14,174 bases of DNA from Candidatus Hodarchaeota archaeon (GCA_016839955.1 JAEOTI010000662.1:1-14174), one strand, 5' to 3'. Shown: positions 7,085-14,174, counted from the stretch's first letter. Numbers and translations are program-made. The notes: generated by a model from the sequence alone, not told the origin.

Positions 7085-7837
7085 TTAAAGGAGAAGATCT
7101 CCACCATCTATTTTTAATGAAGTTCCAGTAATATAGGTTGATTTTTCTGAAGCTAAAAAGAGAACCAGTTCAGCTACTTCTTCAGGCCTTCCTAGTCGAG
7201 AAATTGGAAATTCTTTTACAATATGGGGAATATCTTCATCCGTTACAATCTCTTTAACTAAATTTGTATTAATAAGACCCGGACAGACTGCATTGACTCT
7301 AATTCCGTATTGTGCTCCTTCCTTTGCTACTGCTTTAGTCAATCCAAGTACTGCGTGTTTTGATGCGGTATAATGAGCGCCTCCCAGAGTGCTTACTGTT
7401 AAACCAGCGGTAGAGGAAAAATTGATTATGTTTCCCGTACCTTTATCTCTCATGTGAGGAAAAACCTTCCGCATAAAAAGGAAAACACCACGAAGATTGG
7501 TATTTAGAACCTTATCCCATTCTTCTGTAGATATTTCTGAGAAGCGAGACGGATAGAGGATCCCAGCACAGTTCACAAGGATGTCAATCTTCTTAAAAGA
7601 AGCAATAACAGATCCAATTAGTTGATCTACTTGTTTTTCATTAGAAACATCACAGGGATATTCCTTAACTTGATGTCCCTTCTTTAGTATATGTGCTGCT
7701 ACTTTTTGGAGCTTTTTATGATTAATATCAACAAGTACAAGTATCGCGCCTTCTTCTGCAAATCGATTCGCCACAGCTCGTCCCATTCCCTGGGCTGCAC
7801 CAGTAATTACTGCAACCAGACCATCTAGTTCGGTCAT
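7085..7837 (-). CDS. SDR-family NAD(P)-dependent oxidoreductase (FabG-like)
   Basis: A classical short-chain dehydrogenase of 250 residues oxidising or reducing a hydroxyl/keto group. With the start at 7837, the nucleotide loop TGAAQGMG is at 12-19, and an aspartate ending the second strand (LVDIN, D37) favours NAD(H) over NADP(H). NCAG is at 89-92. The catalytic tetrad is asparagine 114, serine 142, tyrosine 156 and lysine 160 (YTASK). PG at 186-187 and ITGTSLKIDGG close the fold. Substrate cannot be read: relatives include 3-oxoacyl-ACP reductases, 3-hydroxyacyl-CoA and glucose dehydrogenases. Given the acyl-CoA genes further on, a hydroxyacyl-CoA role is possible but not shown. Two TTG codons (7843, 7840) lie just before the ATG; AGGAG at 7852-7848 stands ten bases before the ATG, which I prefer. 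Monocistronic, with convergent and divergent neighbours. Confidence 0.88.
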   Translation of the reverse strand: MTELDGLVAVITGAAQGMGRAVANRFAEEGAILVLVDINHKKLQKVAAHILKKGHQVKEYPCDVSNEKQVDQLIGSVIASFKKIDILVNCAGILYPSRFSEISTEEWDKVLNTNLRGVFLFMRKVFPHMRDKGTGNIINFSSTAGLTVSTLGGAHYTASKHAVLGLTKAVAKEGAQYGIRVNAVCPGLINTNLVKEIVTDEDIPHIVKEFPISRLGRPEEVAELVLFLASEKSTYITGTSLKIDGGDLLL

Positions 7838-7960
7838 CAACAAAATTCTCCTGAAATAACCTTTTTAATTTGGAGTTTATTTGCTTCGAAAATAAATATT
7901 AAATGGTAGTACAGTAGTTCATATTTTAGAAATTATTTCACAAAATAATGGTGCCCCAGA

Positions 7961-8890
7961 ATGGATGTTATTTATCGGGAATACGAACCAAACCAGGAAC
8001 TAGAGGAACTACAGGCAAAACTTTTCTCTGAAGTAGCTGATTTTCCTGTTACTGGAAAAGAAATTCAATTTCGTTATAATCAGGAAAAAATTGATCCAAA
8101 AACAGTTCGGTACGCATTTAATTCGAAAGGAGAACTTTTAGCGTACTGTCAAGCAAGAGATTATGCACAATTAGGTCAAACTCACCTTGGATATCCGTGG
8201 GCTGTACCCGATTGTCCCCGTGAAGTCCAAAATAAGCTCTTTGATGAACTTCTCCAATATCTTCAACAAAGAAAAAGTACACTTTCAATCAGGATTTCAT
8301 TATATCGTGGATGGAAAAAACAAATCGAATATGTTAAACAAAAAGGTTTCATCGAGTATGAACGGAGTTATCAATACAGTGTTGACCTCGATATCGAAAA
8401 TCTTAGTAAAATGGAATTAACGGAAGAAGACAAAATTTTTACAAGTCGCCTTGCGACTAGTGACGATATTAAGATTCTCATCAATCTTCTCAACGCAGAT
8501 CCAACTATGCGAAATGTTTTGCCTACTGATGAAACAAAAAAGAACTATTTTAACACCAAAGTACTGAAAGACGGCCATTGTGTACTAATTTTCCATGAAA
8601 AGGAGTTAGTTTGTGCTAGTGCACCTCTTATAATGAAACCTGATGATCGTTATTTAAGAGGAGACAAAGAACGAATTATTTTACGATTTATGGCAACCAG
8701 ACCAGGATATGTGAATGCGTGGAGAAGTCTACTTGTTCATTTCGCAAAAGAATGTCTTTCAAAGGACTGGGGAAACATCCCAATTCAGTGTCACTTTGGA
8801 TTTATGTCAAATTTCCCAATGGCGGCCTTCTTATCTGAAATCCGCCCTGAGATCCAAGTAAGTTCTATTTTATTCGGATTGCCTGAATAA
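7961..8890 (+). CDS. GNAT-like protein, probably tandem acetyltransferase fold
   Basis: A 309-residue soluble protein with no exact relative that I can name. It looks like two domains of about 150 residues. The first begins VIYREYEPNQELEELQ and contains GELLAYCQAR followed by helices and GFIEYERSYQYSVDL, which is the beta4-to-beta6 layout of a GNAT domain. The second begins TSRLATSDDIKILINLL, a typical GNAT first helix after a strand, with HEKELVCASAPLI in the middle and RFMATRPGYVNAWRSLLVHFAKE in place of the acetyl-CoA loop. The usual [QR]-x-x-G-x-[GA] signature is missing in both halves, so it may be catalytically divergent or bind another acyl ligand. The ATG at 7961 is the only start; an in-frame stop lies at 7946-7948. 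No ribosome-binding site is seen, and an AT-rich element near 7920-7929 could drive a near-leaderless message. Confidence 0.68.
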   Translation: MDVIYREYEPNQELEELQAKLFSEVADFPVTGKEIQFRYNQEKIDPKTVRYAFNSKGELLAYCQARDYAQLGQTHLGYPWAVPDCPREVQNKLFDELLQYLQQRKSTLSIRISLYRGWKKQIEYVKQKGFIEYERSYQYSVDLDIENLSKMELTEEDKIFTSRLATSDDIKILINLLNADPTMRNVLPTDETKKNYFNTKVLKDGHCVLIFHEKELVCASAPLIMKPDDRYLRGDKERIILRFMATRPGYVNAWRSLLVHFAKECLSKDWGNIPIQCHFGFMSNFPMAAFLSEIRPEIQVSSILFGLPE

Positions 8891-8984
8891 AAAGTAATCT
8901 ACTTTCACCGATATTGGTAACAATGACTCCCGCAGGTATGAATCTCTCCAATTAATAGTTGGCGGTCCGATGGGCGAATATTCA

Positions 8985-8991
8985 TTTTTTT
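8985..8991 (+). terminator. T-tract terminator candidate for the GNAT-like gene
   Basis: A run of seven T residues about 95 bases after the stop codon, the longest plus-strand T-run in this convergent interval. Archaeal termination mainly needs such a tract. Confidence 0.35.
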
Positions 8992-9131
8992 GTCCTTAGA
9001 AAAAACATTTTGAGTCTTAATCTTCTGCCATGAGTCCATTATAAGAATCACACTACCTTTTACTAGTTGATTATTAATATTCTCACATAAGAACCTATTT
9101 TTCTTGACATTTTATAATCGAAAAGAATTCA

Positions 9132-9162
9132 AGAAAAAGCTTCAAAATGGAGAAGTTTTTCT
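9132..9162. terminator. Hairpin, possible bidirectional terminator
   Basis: AGAAAAAGCTTC (9132-9143) and GAAGTTTTTCT (9152-9162) pair over eleven bases with one bulged G around an eight-base loop. The plus strand ends in TTTTTCT, and the minus strand is followed by T-rich sequence, so it could end transcription of the minus-strand carboxylase operon, whose last stop is about 75 bases away. Confidence 0.35.
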
Positions 9163-9235
9163 ATCAGTTAAAGATTACAGAATGAAAAACAGTTTCTTAA
9201 ATATTTTGAGAAGAATGGTTATCCACAGATCCTGT

Positions 9236-11113
9236 TTATGACTTAGGGGAAGTTTGGTTCATATTAAAAACAATAAGATAGCTACCTTCTTCCAATTTAC
9301 TTTCCAGCTCCCATCCGTGGTGATAAGCTGTTTTATTAGCAAGATGAAGGGCGTTCCTATTGCTTTGGAGTATTTCAGCCCAAAAATTCTTGATTCCACG
9401 GCTACAAGCAATCATTGCAAGCATATCTAATAGATAGGATCCTATTCCTATCCCTTGATATTTTTCATGAATTGTAATCGCCCATTCAGCAGAATCAGTA
9501 TCAGAATCCACTATATACCGTCCTTCAGCAATTATTTGCTTATTTCCTTCCTCATTTCGAGTGGTCCCCACCATTGAGAAAACTTGCTCATAATCTATAA
9601 ATGCGAGTTCTTCCCGTTTTTCAAGAGGGATCGCCTTTGGAATACTGAAAAATCTTCGATAAAGGCTCTCCTGAGGTAAACGATAGAAGAATTCACGTAA
9701 AGCACTATCGTCAGTTGGTTTAATTGGACGAAATTCGACTTCTACCTCTTTAAAGACTTTTTTTATTCGGTAAGCTGTTGGGTATAGTACTCCATTAACA
9801 AGGGGTAATTCTACCTTCCCAATAAATCTTAATTCTCTCGCTTGAGCCATAAGGTGTGATCTGTATCGTGGGTGAGCTACTCGAATTAGTTCTAGCACTC
9901 GTTCGCGGATAGACCTATCATATAAACTAGCAACCCCGAATTCAGTGACAATGTAATGAACATCCCCTCGACAGAGATCCACACCCGCTCCGGGTTTTAA
10001 AGTAGGTACTATTCGAGAAATAGTACCTGAGATAGCTGTTGAAGGTAATGCGACAATTGTTTTCCCCCCTTTGGAAAGAGCTGCCCCACGAAGGAAATCA
10101 ACATGACCTCCTGGACCTGACATCATTCTTGGACCTAACGAATCAATGCTCACCTGTCCAGTGAGATCAACTTCAAACCCTGTCACAATCGCTGTCACAT
10201 TCTCATTTTGGGCAATAATTCTTGGATCATCTGTGTAATCCACTGGATAGAATTCAATATCAGGATTATCATGACAATAATCATATAGTCTTTTCGTCCC
10301 CATGGCCAAACTACACACTGTCTTACCTTTGTGAATTTGTTTTGACTCATTTGTCACAGCACCCGAGAGAATTAGATCAAGAATTGGTTCAGAAAGTAAG
10401 TCTGTATGAATCCCAAGTCCTGTTTTTTCATGTAATGCACCTAACACTGCATTCGGAATTCCCCCGGGTCCAACATATAATGTTGCGTTATCTTGAACAA
10501 GACGATTGATATGATCACTGATTTGAACAGCGATTAGAGGATCTACAGAGGGTGGGTGCCACTCGTCAAGAGGACTATTACTTTGGACTATAAAATCAAT
10601 TTGATCTGCATGTAAAGTTGTGTCTCCATAGGTTCTGGGCATTTGGGTATTAACTTCGGCTATTATTTTTCTTGCCGATTCAGTAGCAGCTTTTACAACA
10701 TCAACTGCTACACCATAGGTAAAATTACCTTTGTTATCGGGAGGACTTACTTGAATCAATGCAATATCTATTGGGATGCGACCACTACGAAACAAATTGG
10801 GTATTCGTGACGAATAGATGGGAGTAAAATCTGCAAGGCCTTGTTGTATTGCGCCTCTTACATTATCACCCACAAAGAAGGTATTATGTCTAAAAGATTC
10901 CGATAAGCGGTGTCGAACCCCAGGTGCTATTCCTAATGTTAATACATGTACAAGTTCGGTATCTAAGAAGCGTGAAGAAGATTCTGCAAGTTCATGAATT
11001 AAAATATGAGGTTCTCCACATCCTGAACCGATAAAGATACGATCACCATTTCGTATTTGTTTTATAGCTTCAAGGGGAGTAACTAGTTTATCGTGGAAGT
11101 TTTGCATATTCAT
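9236..11113 (-). CDS. Acetyl-CoA hydrolase/CoA-transferase fused to a C-terminal GNAT acetyltransferase domain
   Basis: A 625-residue two-part protein. Residues 1-440 follow the acetyl-CoA hydrolase/4-hydroxybutyrate CoA-transferase family: VSPPDNKGNF at 123-132, AEVNTQMPRTYGDT at 152-165, the GPGGIP loop at 215-220, EVDLTGQV at 314-321, SGPGGHVDFLRGA at 332-344, and the C-terminal YIVTEFGVASL. These enzymes move CoA between carboxylic acids through an enzyme-bound glutamyl-CoA. That glutamate, E238 in Clostridium aminobutyricum AbfT within a GIHSE motif, is aspartate 238 here (GIHTD). Residues about 455-620 are a GNAT domain with the acetyl-CoA loop YQGIGIG at 552-558. This fusion occurs in other organisms. 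It is last in a minus-strand set with the biotin carboxylase and carrier genes, 39 bases after the latter, so it probably handles acyl groups from that pathway. Start ATG 11113; a second ATG lies two codons on; the ribosome site is weak. Confidence 0.9.
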   Translation of the reverse strand: MNMQNFHDKLVTPLEAIKQIRNGDRIFIGSGCGEPHILIHELAESSSRFLDTELVHVLTLGIAPGVRHRLSESFRHNTFFVGDNVRGAIQQGLADFTPIYSSRIPNLFRSGRIPIDIALIQVSPPDNKGNFTYGVAVDVVKAATESARKIIAEVNTQMPRTYGDTTLHADQIDFIVQSNSPLDEWHPPSVDPLIAVQISDHINRLVQDNATLYVGPGGIPNAVLGALHEKTGLGIHTDLLSEPILDLILSGAVTNESKQIHKGKTVCSLAMGTKRLYDYCHDNPDIEFYPVDYTDDPRIIAQNENVTAIVTGFEVDLTGQVSIDSLGPRMMSGPGGHVDFLRGAALSKGGKTIVALPSTAISGTISRIVPTLKPGAGVDLCRGDVHYIVTEFGVASLYDRSIRERVLELIRVAHPRYRSHLMAQARELRFIGKVELPLVNGVLYPTAYRIKKVFKEVEVEFRPIKPTDDSALREFFYRLPQESLYRRFFSIPKAIPLEKREELAFIDYEQVFSMVGTTRNEEGNKQIIAEGRYIVDSDTDSAEWAITIHEKYQGIGIGSYLLDMLAMIACSRGIKNFWAEILQSNRNALHLANKTAYHHGWELESKLEEGSYLIVFNMNQTSPKS

Positions 11114-11152
11114 TAAGATCAGGCTCTAATTTCGTTCTAACGGTATCGCCTT

Positions 11153-11641
11153 TTAGCTTGGTTCGAGCTCTATGAGAATATCACCTTGGTTAACTTGGTC
11201 TCCTGCCTTAAAATTAATTTTCGTGACTAAACCAATGAACGGAGCAAGAATACGCGTCTCCATCTTCATTGCTTCTAACACAACAAGATCTTGAGATTCT
11301 TCGACAACATCGCCTTCTTTCACACAGATTTCAACAACTCTCCCAGGCATTGGAGCGGATAGGGGATCACCAGCTGAAGCTTCAATCTGAGGGACTCCTT
11401 CATCTCTTCTAGAAAGTCTATACACTTGCCCTTGGAAGAAAACAAAACGTTCATCACCTTCTTGAGCAACTACCGCTTTGTAGAGTCGATTTTGCCATCT
11501 AAATTGAATTTTTCCGGGACCAACGAAATCTGCTTGAATTTCATGTTCTTCTCCGTTAATTCGAATCAAAAATTTGTCTTCTTCTCGCCGGCTGGCCTCA
11601 ATCTTATGTGTTCCTTTACCATCATCGTAACTGGTTTCCAT
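11153..11641 (-). CDS. Biotin carboxyl carrier protein of an acyl-CoA carboxylase
   Basis: Carries the biotin that shuttles carboxyl groups between the biotin carboxylase and carboxyltransferase subunits. Counting from the GTG at 11653 it has 166 residues; from the preferred ATG at 11641, 162. The C-terminal 70 residues are a biotinyl domain: PMPGRV, then VLEAMKMET with the biotinylated lysine (130 from the GTG), then the mirror half ending IELEPS. The first 90 residues are not a disordered linker but a beta-rich segment (FLIRINGEEHEI, KIQFRWQNRLYKAVV, FVFFQGQVYRL). This resembles the domain that joins biotin carboxylase to the carrier inside the one-chain alpha subunits of 3-methylcrotonyl- and propionyl-CoA carboxylase. 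It lies 40-52 bases after the biotin carboxylase gene and 39 before the CoA-transferase gene, so the three are likely co-transcribed. The choice between GTG and ATG is not decided by a ribosome site. Confidence 0.9.
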   Translation of the reverse strand: METSYDDGKGTHKIEASRREEDKFLIRINGEEHEIQADFVGPGKIQFRWQNRLYKAVVAQEGDERFVFFQGQVYRLSRRDEGVPQIEASAGDPLSAPMPGRVVEICVKEGDVVEESQDLVVLEAMKMETRILAPFIGLVTKINFKAGDQVNQGDILIELEPS

Positions 11642-11693
11642 AGCTAATGGCACGCCCTTGCAGATGGAAACGGAACTCTATTGAGGACCGCCT

Positions 11694-13352
11694 CTAATCA
11701 GTCGAGGATTCTTTTGAACTAGAACCTCTCTTTATAGTTTTACGAGCAGAGTCACTTATTTTAGTTACCAATCCACCAACTTTACGAAGACCACCCCGAC
11801 CCCATCGTGTAGCGGAATTCCAAGGTGAATGAGGGTCTGGTTCAGCAAAACCATTACCACTATAAGTTGAGGATGTTTCAACAAGATCAAAAACTGATAA
11901 TGCTAATAATGCTCCTAAGGGAACAGGTTCTGCCGTAGGTGTCCAATTCGTGAAATGGTTAAGAATGAAATGTGTTGAAATATTGCCATTACGGAATTCT
12001 TCATGGTTAAGAATTTCTTTCAGATAAGTGATATTAGTTGGAACTCCCAATGCTGCATAATTCTGTAAAGCCCAAATCATTTTTCGAATACTATCTTCTC
12101 TAGTATGATCATGTACTATTAACTTTGCAAGCATTGGGTCGTAATAGATAGATACATCGTCTCCTTCTTCTGATAACCCAGTATCGTTCCTAATTCCAAT
12201 CTTATTTACAATGTTAAGTAAAAAACGGTGGAGACGTCCAGCAGTTGGCCTAAATTCTTTCTCAGGATCTTCAGCATAGATACGACACTCTAGAGCGTGT
12301 CCTCGTTGAGTAACATCTTCTTGAGATAATGCTAATTCTTGACCTGCTGCTAATTTTATCTGCCATTTCACTATATCTATTCCTGTTGTTGCTTCAGTAA
12401 TTGCATGCTCTACCTGCAACCGTGTATTCATTTCCAGGAAATAAAATTTCTTATCATTGTCAAGTAAAAATTCCACTGTCCCAGCGTTTTGATATCCAAC
12501 AGCTTTTGCTGCGCAAATGGCAGTTTGACCCATTTTTTCTCTAAGTTCATCGTTTAAAGCTGGAGAGGGTGTTTCTTCAATTATTTTTTGGAATCTCCGT
12601 TGAATAGAACATTCTCGCTCAAATAAATGAATAGTATTTCCATAATTATCTGCAAGGATCTGAATTTCTACGTGTCGTGGAGCCTCAAGATATTTCTCTA
12701 GGAAAATTCGTCCATCACCAAAAGCGGATTCTGCTTCTCGTGATGCACTTTCTAGTCTTTTCAAAAAATCGCGTGAACGATAAACAATACGCATTCCCTT
12801 CCCACCACCACCTGCAGCGGCCTTAATCATAAGTGGATAGCCAATTTCATTGGCTTTCTTATGAAAAAAATTAGGATTTTCTTCCCAATTTTCTTGGGAA
12901 GTAAAGCCGGGCAATACAGGTACCCCTGCTTCTTGCATTATGGTTTTAGCTTTTGTTTTTTCGCCCATTGCTTCGATTATGTCAGGATTTGGACCAATGA
13001 ATGTAATTCCTTTTTCTATACACCGGTAAGCAAATTTTGGGTTTTCAGACAAGAAGCCGTAACCTGGGTGGATTGCTTCTACCTCACTTTCTTTAGCAAT
13101 CTTCAAAATTTTGTCAATATTTAGATAGCTCTCTTTTGGTATAGGAGAACCTAACGGGTAAGACTCATCTGCGAGCTGCACATGCAAAGCCCGTTTATCA
13201 ACATCAGAATAGATAGCTACAGTCCCTATGTCTAGTTCTTGACATGCCTCAGTGATTCTGACGGCGATCTCCCCTCTATTAGCGATCAAGACCTTCTTAA
13301 ACAGACCGTTATCTTTAGAACTATTTGAAGATCCGATTTCGTGTGTACTCAT
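11694..13352 (-). CDS. Biotin carboxylase subunit of a 3-methylcrotonyl/acyl-CoA carboxylase
   Basis: Uses ATP and bicarbonate to carboxylate biotin on the carrier protein. Of 552 residues, a 16-residue polar N-terminus precedes the biotin carboxylase fold, which begins FKKVLIANRGEIAVR. HPGYGFLSEN is at 95-104, the glycine-rich ATP lid KAAAGGGGKGMRIV at 177-190, ERECSIQRRFQK at 246-257, and EMNTRLQVEH at 307-316 with the catalytic arginine 311. The C-terminal domain follows, up to about 470. The protein then continues past the end of bacterial AccC (about 450 residues): SPWNSATRW at 509-517 matches the linker that follows biotin carboxylase in one-chain alpha subunits, and the last 35 residues are basic and low in complexity. 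It therefore looks like the front part of such an alpha subunit. First gene of the minus-strand operon, divergent from the carboxyltransferase gene. ATG 13352 is the only good start, with a weak GATGG upstream. Confidence 0.94.
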   Translation of the reverse strand: MSTHEIGSSNSSKDNGLFKKVLIANRGEIAVRITEACQELDIGTVAIYSDVDKRALHVQLADESYPLGSPIPKESYLNIDKILKIAKESEVEAIHPGYGFLSENPKFAYRCIEKGITFIGPNPDIIEAMGEKTKAKTIMQEAGVPVLPGFTSQENWEENPNFFHKKANEIGYPLMIKAAAGGGGKGMRIVYRSRDFLKRLESASREAESAFGDGRIFLEKYLEAPRHVEIQILADNYGNTIHLFERECSIQRRFQKIIEETPSPALNDELREKMGQTAICAAKAVGYQNAGTVEFLLDNDKKFYFLEMNTRLQVEHAITEATTGIDIVKWQIKLAAGQELALSQEDVTQRGHALECRIYAEDPEKEFRPTAGRLHRFLLNIVNKIGIRNDTGLSEEGDDVSIYYDPMLAKLIVHDHTREDSIRKMIWALQNYAALGVPTNITYLKEILNHEEFRNGNISTHFILNHFTNWTPTAEPVPLGALLALSVFDLVETSSTYSGNGFAEPDPHSPWNSATRWGRGGLRKVGGLVTKISDSARKTIKRGSSSKESSTD

Positions 13353-13540
13353 GATAAACCATCATTTAGTAAAGGGAAATCGTAATTTTTGAGGGATAGG
13401 TGATAGAAATTATTGTTTTTTTCTCTTATTTCATTTCTAGAATAGTTACATGAATTCTTTAAGTAAAATTTAGTGAATAAAGTCATTTTCAATTAACGTT
13501 ATATTTAATGCAATAACTTGACTAAGTGGCTTCTTTTAAA

Positions 13541-13570
13541 TTGTATTTTAATATACAAATAGTATTGTAT
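13541..13570. repeat. Alternating 6-bp inverted-repeat cluster, candidate operator
   Basis: TTGTAT (13541-13546), its reverse complement ATACAA (13553-13558) and TTGTAT again (13565-13570) are each separated by exactly six bases, a 12-base step. The first pair forms a near-perfect 18-base palindrome (16 of 18 positions symmetric). The regular spacing suggests sites for a dimeric regulator of the divergent carboxylase genes, though AT-rich background can produce such patterns. Confidence 0.35.
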
Positions 13571-13690
13571 TGAAACATGAAATATTAAAGTTTCTCTCAG
13601 ATGGTCGATTTTCCTTAATTCTTGATAAATAATAGATATTACGAATTAATTTGTTACTAGTATTTCTTCTAGTACAAAATCATAAAATAA

Positions 13691-13697
13691 TATAAAT
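13691..13697 (+). promoter_or_regulatory. Candidate TATA box of the carboxyltransferase gene
   Basis: TATAAAT lies 76 bases before the ATG at 13774. Usual spacing would start transcription near 13719 and give a leader of about 55 bases with GGAAG close to its end. Other AT-rich stretches nearby could serve instead. Confidence 0.35.
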
Positions 13698-13773
13698 CTC
13701 AAAGTCATTAAACCCCTATCTCACCATTATTTTGTTACAGTCCGCCACAACTCAATCTATTGGAAGAACTAAA

Positions 13774-14174
13774 ATGGACATATTAGAATCTAAGATTGAT
13801 ATTAATTCTACGGAATTCAAAGACAATAAAAAACACAATTTAAAGCTTATTGAGGACCTTAACAAAAAATTAGAAGAGACTCAATTAGGTGGAGGGCCAA
13901 AAAATATAGAACGACATCTTTCAAGAGGCAAAATGTTCGTTAGAGATCGAATTGAGGCTCTATTAGATTCTGATTCACCATTCCTTGAGTTTTCACCTTT
14001 GGCAGCCTATGACCTGTATGACAAAAAGGCCAATTCAGCAGGAATCGTAACAGGAATTGGAAAGATACATGGTCGTGAAATAATGATCGTTGCTAATGAT
14101 GCAACGGTTAAAGGTGGCACTTATTACCCCTTGACGGTGAAAAAGCATTTACGAGCTCAAACTATTGCTGCAGA
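13774..14174 (+). CDS. mccB: Carboxyltransferase (beta) subunit of 3-methylcrotonyl-CoA carboxylase, 3'-truncated
   Basis: The frame runs from an ATG, seven bases after GGAAG, to the window edge with no stop; 133 residues are visible of an expected 510-550. The subunit transfers the carboxyl group from biotin to the acyl-CoA. GGGPKNIERHLSRGKM at about 39-54 and the following RDRIEALLD are the family's opening motif. FLEFSPLAAYDLY, AGIVTGIGKIHGRE and especially ANDATVKGGTYYPLTVKKHL (108-127) are typical of the 3-methylcrotonyl-CoA carboxylase branch. Propionyl-CoA carboxylases instead carry a DFTV-x-GGS type motif at that place. Geranyl-CoA carboxylases share much of this segment, so the substrate is likely but not certain. 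The first 35 residues are a charged, probably helical extension. The gene is divergent from the biotin carboxylase/carrier operon, its expected partners. Confidence 0.9.
   Translation, partial: MDILESKIDINSTEFKDNKKHNLKLIEDLNKKLEETQLGGGPKNIERHLSRGKMFVRDRIEALLDSDSPFLEFSPLAAYDLYDKKANSAGIVTGIGKIHGREIMIVANDATVKGGTYYPLTVKKHLRAQTIAA

Larger units (their letters stand above)
8891..9235. other. Convergent intergenic region
   Basis: These 345 bases lie between two genes that end towards each other. They contain a small hairpin just after the left gene's stop (AAAGTA at 8891-8896, TACTTT at 8900-8905), a T7 tract at 8985-8991, and a larger hairpin at 9132-9162. A TATA-like TTTTATAATC lies near 9110-9119 with only a 12-codon frame after it (ATG at 9147). 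I see no gene and no recognisable RNA. Confidence 0.5.
13353..13773. other. Divergent promoter region between the carboxylase genes
   Basis: About 420 very AT-rich bases between the biotin carboxylase and carboxyltransferase genes. No gene or RNA is recognisable. It holds an alternating inverted-repeat cluster at 13541-13570, a TATA-like box at 13691-13697 facing the carboxyltransferase gene, and a GGAAG ribosome site at 13762-13766. The two genes encode partners of one enzyme, so shared control from this interval is plausible. Confidence 0.55.

Noticed and set aside
7090..7102. Inverted repeat GGAGA/TCTCC near the end of the SDR gene
   Set aside because: It lies within the coding sequence for the last residues (GGDLLL) and has no T-tract; not a convincing terminator.
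8891..8905. Six-base hairpin just after the GNAT-like gene stop
   Set aside because: The stem is short and AT-rich with no T-tract directly after it, so I did not list it as a terminator on its own.
9110..9185. A TATA-like box followed by a 12-codon frame starting at 9147
   Set aside because: The frame is too short, the expected transcript start would fall inside a hairpin, and there is no ribosome-binding site.
1..14174. CRISPR arrays, tRNA or rRNA genes, insertion sequences, integrase or attachment sites
   Set aside because: I searched by eye for repeated spacers, T-arm-like motifs, transposase motifs and terminal repeats and found none. Base composition and gene style look uniform, with no sign of a mobile island.

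Overview
The window is AT-rich and gene-dense, and it reads as archaeal. Several genes carry GGAGG or GGTGA ribosome-binding sites and start with ATG or TTG. A TATA-like box sits about 40 bases before the acetyl-CoA synthetase start, leaving room for only a short leader. The gene mix is a long 40-residue-period TPR protein, an acyl-CoA carboxylase of 3-methylcrotonyl-CoA carboxylase type, a CoA-transferase fused to a GNAT domain, and a stand-alone OB-fold tRNA-binding protein. This suggests a heterotrophic, amino-acid- or fatty-acid-degrading archaeon, most likely of the Asgard group. The taxonomic call is inference; no rRNA or other decisive marker is present.

Left part (1-5560). A threonine ammonia-lyase enters from the left edge without its start, followed by an alkyltransferase-like protein whose reactive cysteine is replaced by tryptophan. 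A TPR protein lies on the minus strand. Divergent to it is AMP-forming acetyl-CoA synthetase, whose start I place at 3612, after a clear ribosome-binding site, rather than at the upstream ATG.

Middle part (5565-9235). Minus strand: a tRNA-binding-domain protein with an unassigned helical N-terminus. Plus strand: a small membrane protein with a PH-like cytoplasmic domain. Minus strand: an SDR dehydrogenase. Plus strand: a weakly conserved GNAT-type protein. The intervals 6249-6630 and 8891-9235 hold regulatory or terminator-like signals but no gene I can support.

Right part (9236-14174). A minus-strand set of three closely spaced genes encodes a biotin carboxylase, a biotin carrier protein and a CoA-transferase/GNAT fusion. 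Divergent from it, and cut by the right edge, is the carboxyltransferase subunit; its visible part matches the 3-methylcrotonyl-CoA carboxylase branch rather than the propionyl-CoA branch. Together they can form a split-subunit 3-methylcrotonyl-CoA carboxylase, the leucine/isovalerate breakdown step. Acetyl-CoA synthetase and the CoA-transferase would handle the resulting short acyl groups. The most notable details are an aspartate at the position of the CoA-transferase's catalytic glutamate, the division of the usual alpha subunit into two genes, and an alternating 6-bp inverted-repeat cluster in the divergent carboxylase promoter region.
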